From the NCBI RefSeq assembly GCF_938045535.1, contig NZ_CALIMQ010000029.1, positions 1 through 7,873 of the forward strand: 7,873 bases of DNA, read 5' to 3'. Shown piece after piece: positions 5,765 through 7,873 of the stretch (the stretch's first letter is position 1; every line of letters begins with the position of its first letter). A program made the translations under genes and the position numbers. The notes beneath the pieces are model-generated. The model worked only from the letters and a program-made list of their open reading frames with translations, had not been told where the DNA came from and did no database searches. This DNA comes from an uncultured Campylobacter sp. (GTDB lineage Bacteria > Campylobacterota > Campylobacteria > Campylobacterales > Campylobacteraceae).

Positions 5765-6100
5765 ATGATCAAATTAAAAGACAAACTCATTTATGAAACG
5801 CTAAAACTGGTCGAATCACAAGGTAAAGGGGGACTTTTATGTCGCAATAAGCAAAGCGATGCGGAGTTTATGAGTCCCGTAAACGAATTCGCAGCTGCGA
5901 GTGGGCGCAACTACACCTCGGTCAAATCGACTCTTGATATAATTCATAAAAACTGGGGCTATCTGCAGCGCGAAAGCATTAAGGACACGGGGCTTGATGC
6001 GGGCAAGGCGTCGAAGATTTTCATCTACCGCCTATGCGAGTCAGGGCGAAGCTTTATCGAAAAATACGAAAAGGCGCTCGTCCAAAACGCCGACAAATAG
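5765..6100 (+). CDS. Small probable winged-helix protein, hypothetical
   Basis: The protein is 111 aa and starts MIKLKDKLIYETLKLVES. The frame is open further upstream to 5627, but that stretch overlaps the ATPase gene in another frame. AAAGGGAA about 5 nt before the ATG at 5765 fixes the start. Predicted order is helix 1 (about 5-18), a loop with one Cys, a helix-turn-helix-like stretch (about 37-62, SPVNEFAAASGRNYTSVKS), and a wing-like segment ending IFIYRLCESGRSFIEKY (85-101). The last part resembles the wing and final helix of MarR/PadR-like regulators, where YRLTxxGR patterns are usual. DNA binding is an inference from this pattern. I recognise no specific family. The gene lies 82 bp after the ATPase and behind its own dyad-containing promoter, so autoregulation is plausible. 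Confidence 0.75.
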   Translation: MIKLKDKLIYETLKLVESQGKGGLLCRNKQSDAEFMSPVNEFAAASGRNYTSVKSTLDIIHKNWGYLQRESIKDTGLDAGKASKIFIYRLCESGRSFIEKYEKALVQNADK

Positions 6101-6132
6101 CCCAAAATTAAAAATTTTAAGCGCCAATTAGA

Positions 6133-6138
6133 TAGAAT
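6133..6138 (+). promoter_or_regulatory. Weak candidate -10 box before the small membrane-protein pair
   Basis: TAGAAT in the 106-bp gap after the winged-helix gene would give a leader of about 60 nt for the gene at 6207. No -35 box is seen. Read-through from 5722-5727 is equally possible because no strong terminator lies between. Confidence 0.25.
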
Positions 6139-6206
6139 TCTTTAATTTCACGTAGCGCGACAGAATTTCATTTTTATGCGACTCGCCTTAAAAAAAGGAG
6201 ATGAAA

Positions 6207-6371
6207 ATGCTGGATTTTATAGTAAAAATGTTCGCATGGAAAGCTGAGTGGGAGGTAAAAAAGGAATATGACAAAGAATTTGGTGATCTATCCTCCATGC
6301 GCTCAATCTTGCGCTTTATAATACTTCTTGTCATACTTGGCATTTTGATTAAATTTCAATTAAGCGTATGA
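6207..6371 (+). CDS. 54-aa small membrane protein, hypothetical
   Basis: The protein begins MLDFIVKMFAWKAEWEVKKE. The N-terminal 30 residues are amphipathic and charged with two Trp (W11, W15). The C-terminal part, RFIILLVILGILIKF (about 36-50), is one transmembrane helix ending near the C-terminus. The start codon is supported by AAAAAAGGAG ending 6 nt before it; an in-frame ATG at 6201 touches the GGAG and is rejected. The stop overlaps the next gene by 4 bp (ATGA), a sign of genuine translational coupling. Shape alone resembles small membrane regulators or type I toxin-like peptides, but I recognise no family. It is too short for many automated annotations. Confidence 0.72.
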   Translation: MLDFIVKMFAWKAEWEVKKEYDKEFGDLSSMRSILRFIILLVILGILIKFQLSV

Positions 6372-6514
6372 AAGATACATTTTTAGATATTGCGCTCGTT
6401 TTATTTGGCATCGTCATGCTTGTCGCGATACGACAAAAATCTTTATTAAAATTTATAATTTTCGTCGTGATTTTAGCGCTCGCCAGAGAGTTAATCATCA
6501 GGCTTTATGCCTAG
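6368..6514 (+). CDS. 48-aa small membrane protein, hypothetical
   Basis: The protein begins MKDTFLDIALVLFGIVMLVA. It has two hydrophobic segments (about 5-21 and 28-44) separated by a short basic turn, IRQKSLLK, so it is probably a helical hairpin in the inner membrane. The start codon overlaps the stop of the previous gene in ATGA and has no separate Shine-Dalgarno, so translation likely depends on coupling. The end, FVVILALARELIIRLYA, weakly recalls the C-terminal helix of PsiE-family phosphate-starvation proteins (an RxLI pattern after a helix), but the protein is far shorter. It may be a fragment or only similar by hydrophobicity. Function unknown. Confidence 0.65.
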   Translation: MKDTFLDIALVLFGIVMLVAIRQKSLLKFIIFVVILALARELIIRLYA

Positions 6515-6750
6515 CTTCGGCGAAACCGACGCGGATGGAATTTAAAATTTAAACGACAAAATGACGGTTCGGCAGAATTCGGCGGGCGCAAATTTTAAAT
6601 TTCGCCGTAACCACACTATGCTTTTATCGTCGTTAGTAAATTCTACCGTGCTTCAAGAATTGCCGCATCTACAAATCCAGCCTTATCGTAAATGATAGAT
6701 TTTACCCGCAGCGAGGATTTGCGCTTGATGCCGCGCTTTCTGCTATCAGT

Positions 6751-6825
6751 GGCGGAATTTCGCTCGTGCAAATGCGACGGAATTTCACTTGTGCGAACAC
6801 GGCGGATTTTTTGCGGTGGCAGCAA
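6751..6825. repeat. Imperfect 25-bp tandem repeat, two full copies plus part of a third
   Basis: Copy 1 is 6751-6775, copy 2 is 6776-6800, and a decayed third begins at 6801. The units share the pattern GGCGGAATTTC...TTGTGCGAA. Copies 1 and 2 agree at 19 of 25 positions, and all six differences are transitions. The unit length is not a multiple of three, which argues against a coding repeat. Confidence 0.6.
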
Positions 6826-6967
6826 AAATTATAAACCGAATGAGCGGGCTAGAGCGTAAATTTATAATACTAAATTCCGCAAAAGCCTAAATTAGCGCAA
6901 TGCAAGTGCAGAATTCAATCAAAAAATTTCAAACTTAGTAGTAAAATTCCGCGCACCAAAATTTTAA

Positions 6968-6986
6968 AATTTTATTTCATAAAATT
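6968..6986. repeat. AT-only inverted repeat, possible weak terminator for dapF
   Basis: Arms AATTTTAT and ATAAAATT flank TTC. It lies about 90 bp past the dapF stop on the leftward transcript. Such words are very common in this DNA, so the hairpin may be chance. Confidence 0.3.
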
Positions 6987-7078
6987 CCGAGATTTAGGAA
7001 TTAAATTTTGCAGTGAAGCTACAAATTTTACCTCAAAATTAAAATTCTCGCGCAAACCGGCTCAAAATTTCGCCCTGC

Positions 7079-7873
7079 CTACTCCACGTATCCGATAAAT
7101 TCGCCATCGAAAGTATGCCTAACGTCGCCGCGAAAGTAAATTTTGCCTCCATCCCCTAAGCGCAAATTTAGCGTTTCACCGCTTGCAGGTATCACGCGGA
7201 TGTCGGGAGCTAGCCCCATATTTTCGACGCCTGCGATGAAGCATGCTGCCATCCCCGTACCGCATGCGAGAGTTTCTGCCTCTACGCCACGCTCAAAGGT
7301 GCGCACTTTTAAAATTTTGCTTGCGAGGCGGCTTTGAACTAACGCATAATTAACGTTAGCGTTATACTTTTCGCGCAGATCACGGGCCAATGCGGCATCG
7401 AACTCATTTAAATCACTAACAAAAGTTACCAAATGCGGCACTCCTGTGTTATAAAAATACCACGTTAGCCCTGCCTCCTCAAAGCTCTCGCCCAGGCGCT
7501 TAGGACGAGTTAACATTACCTCGACGTTAGCTACTAACGCGTGAGCGTTAGGGCGAAGATTGAAAATCTCACCGAAGCTTACATTGCGTAGCTCGCCGCG
7601 CATACTCTCGCTCAAATTTCCGCCGAAAATACCGAAAATTTCGCCGCTAATTACGCCTGCGCCGCTTAGGAATTTCATACTCTGCGCGGCCAAGAAATTC
7701 TCATACGCATACATGCATACCGCTCGCGAGCCATTGCCACACATATCGGCGGTGCTGCCGTCGCTATTATAAAATTCCCACTCGAAATTTATCCCCTCGA
7801 TACCGTTAAATTTCGGTAGCACGACGATGAGCCCGTCAGCGCCTACTCCATCGCGCCTATCACATAACTCGCG
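7079..7873 (-). CDS. dapF: Diaminopimelate epimerase, N-terminus outside window
   Basis: The frame is open to the right edge, giving 264 visible codons; an internal GTG at 7822 is not the real start. DapF interconverts LL- and meso-diaminopimelate in the cytosol, supplying lysine and the peptidoglycan cross-linking residue. The visible part starts with RELCDRRDGVGADGL, a conserved DapF segment. The first catalytic Cys is in DGSTADMCGNGSR (codon 7739-7741) and the second in ETLACGTGMAACF (codon 7262-7264), so both halves of the two-base racemase site are intact. NTGVPHLV, seen mid-protein, is also conserved. Roughly 30 N-terminal residues are missing, judged from the usual position of the VGADG motif. 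The gene appears functional and converges on the plus-strand block. Confidence 0.96.
   Translation of the reverse strand, partial: RELCDRRDGVGADGLIVVLPKFNGIEGINFEWEFYNSDGSTADMCGNGSRAVCMYAYENFLAAQSMKFLSGAGVISGEIFGIFGGNLSESMRGELRNVSFGEIFNLRPNAHALVANVEVMLTRPKRLGESFEEAGLTWYFYNTGVPHLVTFVSDLNEFDAALARDLREKYNANVNYALVQSRLASKILKVRTFERGVEAETLACGTGMAACFIAGVENMGLAPDIRVIPASGETLNLRLGDGGKIYFRGDVRHTFDGEFIGYVE

Larger units (their letters stand above)
6515..7078. other. Gene-poor spacer of 564 bp between the convergent small-protein pair and dapF
   Basis: No open frame here has both a ribosome binding site and protein-like composition. It contains a 4+5-bp bulged hairpin (6585-6606), the 25-bp tandem repeat at 6751-6825, and AT-rich inverted repeats near 6968-6986, with many AAATTTTA words in the last 200 bp. 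Both flanking transcription units point into it, so terminators are expected, but no GC-rich stem followed by a T-run is seen on either strand. It may be the remnant of a lost gene. Confidence 0.7.

Noticed and set aside
6515..6530. TCGG/CCGA hairpin just after the 48-aa gene as a terminator
   Set aside because: The stem is only 4 bp and no T-run follows.
6643..6825. 60-codon minus-strand open frame in the spacer
   Set aside because: It starts at TTG without a ribosome binding site, is Arg/Ser-rich with no fold-like pattern, and runs through the 25-bp tandem repeat, whose period would shift its frame.
6561..6859. Two short plus-strand frames (44 and 55 codons) overlapping in ATGA at 6692-6695
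   Set aside because: Neither has a Shine-Dalgarno, the second is Arg/Cys-rich, and hydrophobic patterning is absent. The overlap looks accidental, unlike the well-supported pair at 6207-6514.
7338..7560. Repeated CGTTAGC/TAACGTTA words inside dapF
   Set aside because: They arise from Asn-Ala-Asn-Val and Val-Ala-Asn-Val codon runs within a well-conserved protein and need no separate explanation.

Overview
The window reads as chromosomal DNA of a Campylobacter-type epsilonproteobacterium (Campylobacterota). The ribosomal proteins look campylobacterial: S10 is 103 aa with an MPTKIKRYTVL loop, L16 starts MLMPKRTKYRK, and DapF carries an FEWEFYN segment before its first catalytic Cys. Non-coding DNA and weakly conserved genes are crowded with AAATTTT/GAAATTTT words. 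The moderate GC of the ribosomal genes suggests one of the less AT-rich, oral-type Campylobacter species, but I cannot name the species from sequence alone.

Layout. (1) Positions 1-4071, minus strand: the first nine genes of the S10 ribosomal operon in canonical order, rpsJ-rplC-rplD-rplW-rplB-rpsS-rplV-rpsC-rplP. rplP is cut by the left edge. The genes are separated by at most 11 bp or overlap, each with a visible Shine-Dalgarno. (2) Positions 4072-4350: a divergent control region. It holds a perfect-consensus sigma70 promoter firing leftward into rpsJ (TTGACA, 17 bp, TATAAT) and two identical 22-bp dyads 126 bp apart. One dyad lies just upstream of the S10 promoter and the other just upstream of the rightward gene. 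(3) Positions 4351-6514, plus strand: a small accessory block. It contains a 443-aa P-loop ATPase (AAA_14/DUF4143-like architecture with an unusual low-complexity insert), a 111-aa probable winged-helix protein preceded by a perfect 12-bp-arm inverted repeat on its -10 box, and two overlapping very small membrane-protein genes (54 and 48 codons). (4) Positions 6515-7078: about 560 bp without a credible gene, holding a decayed 25-bp tandem repeat and AT-rich hairpins. (5) Positions 7079-7873, minus strand: dapF (diaminopimelate epimerase), lacking its N-terminus beyond the right edge.

How it fits together. The S10 genes build both ribosomal subunits (S10 also serves as NusE in transcription antitermination) and should be co-transcribed from the single strong promoter. 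dapF belongs to lysine and peptidoglycan precursor synthesis and is unrelated. The plus-strand block is the least familiar part. Its ATPase, winged-helix protein and tiny membrane proteins all run the same way with repeated operator-like DNA between them. A shared function is my inference and is not demonstrated by the sequence.
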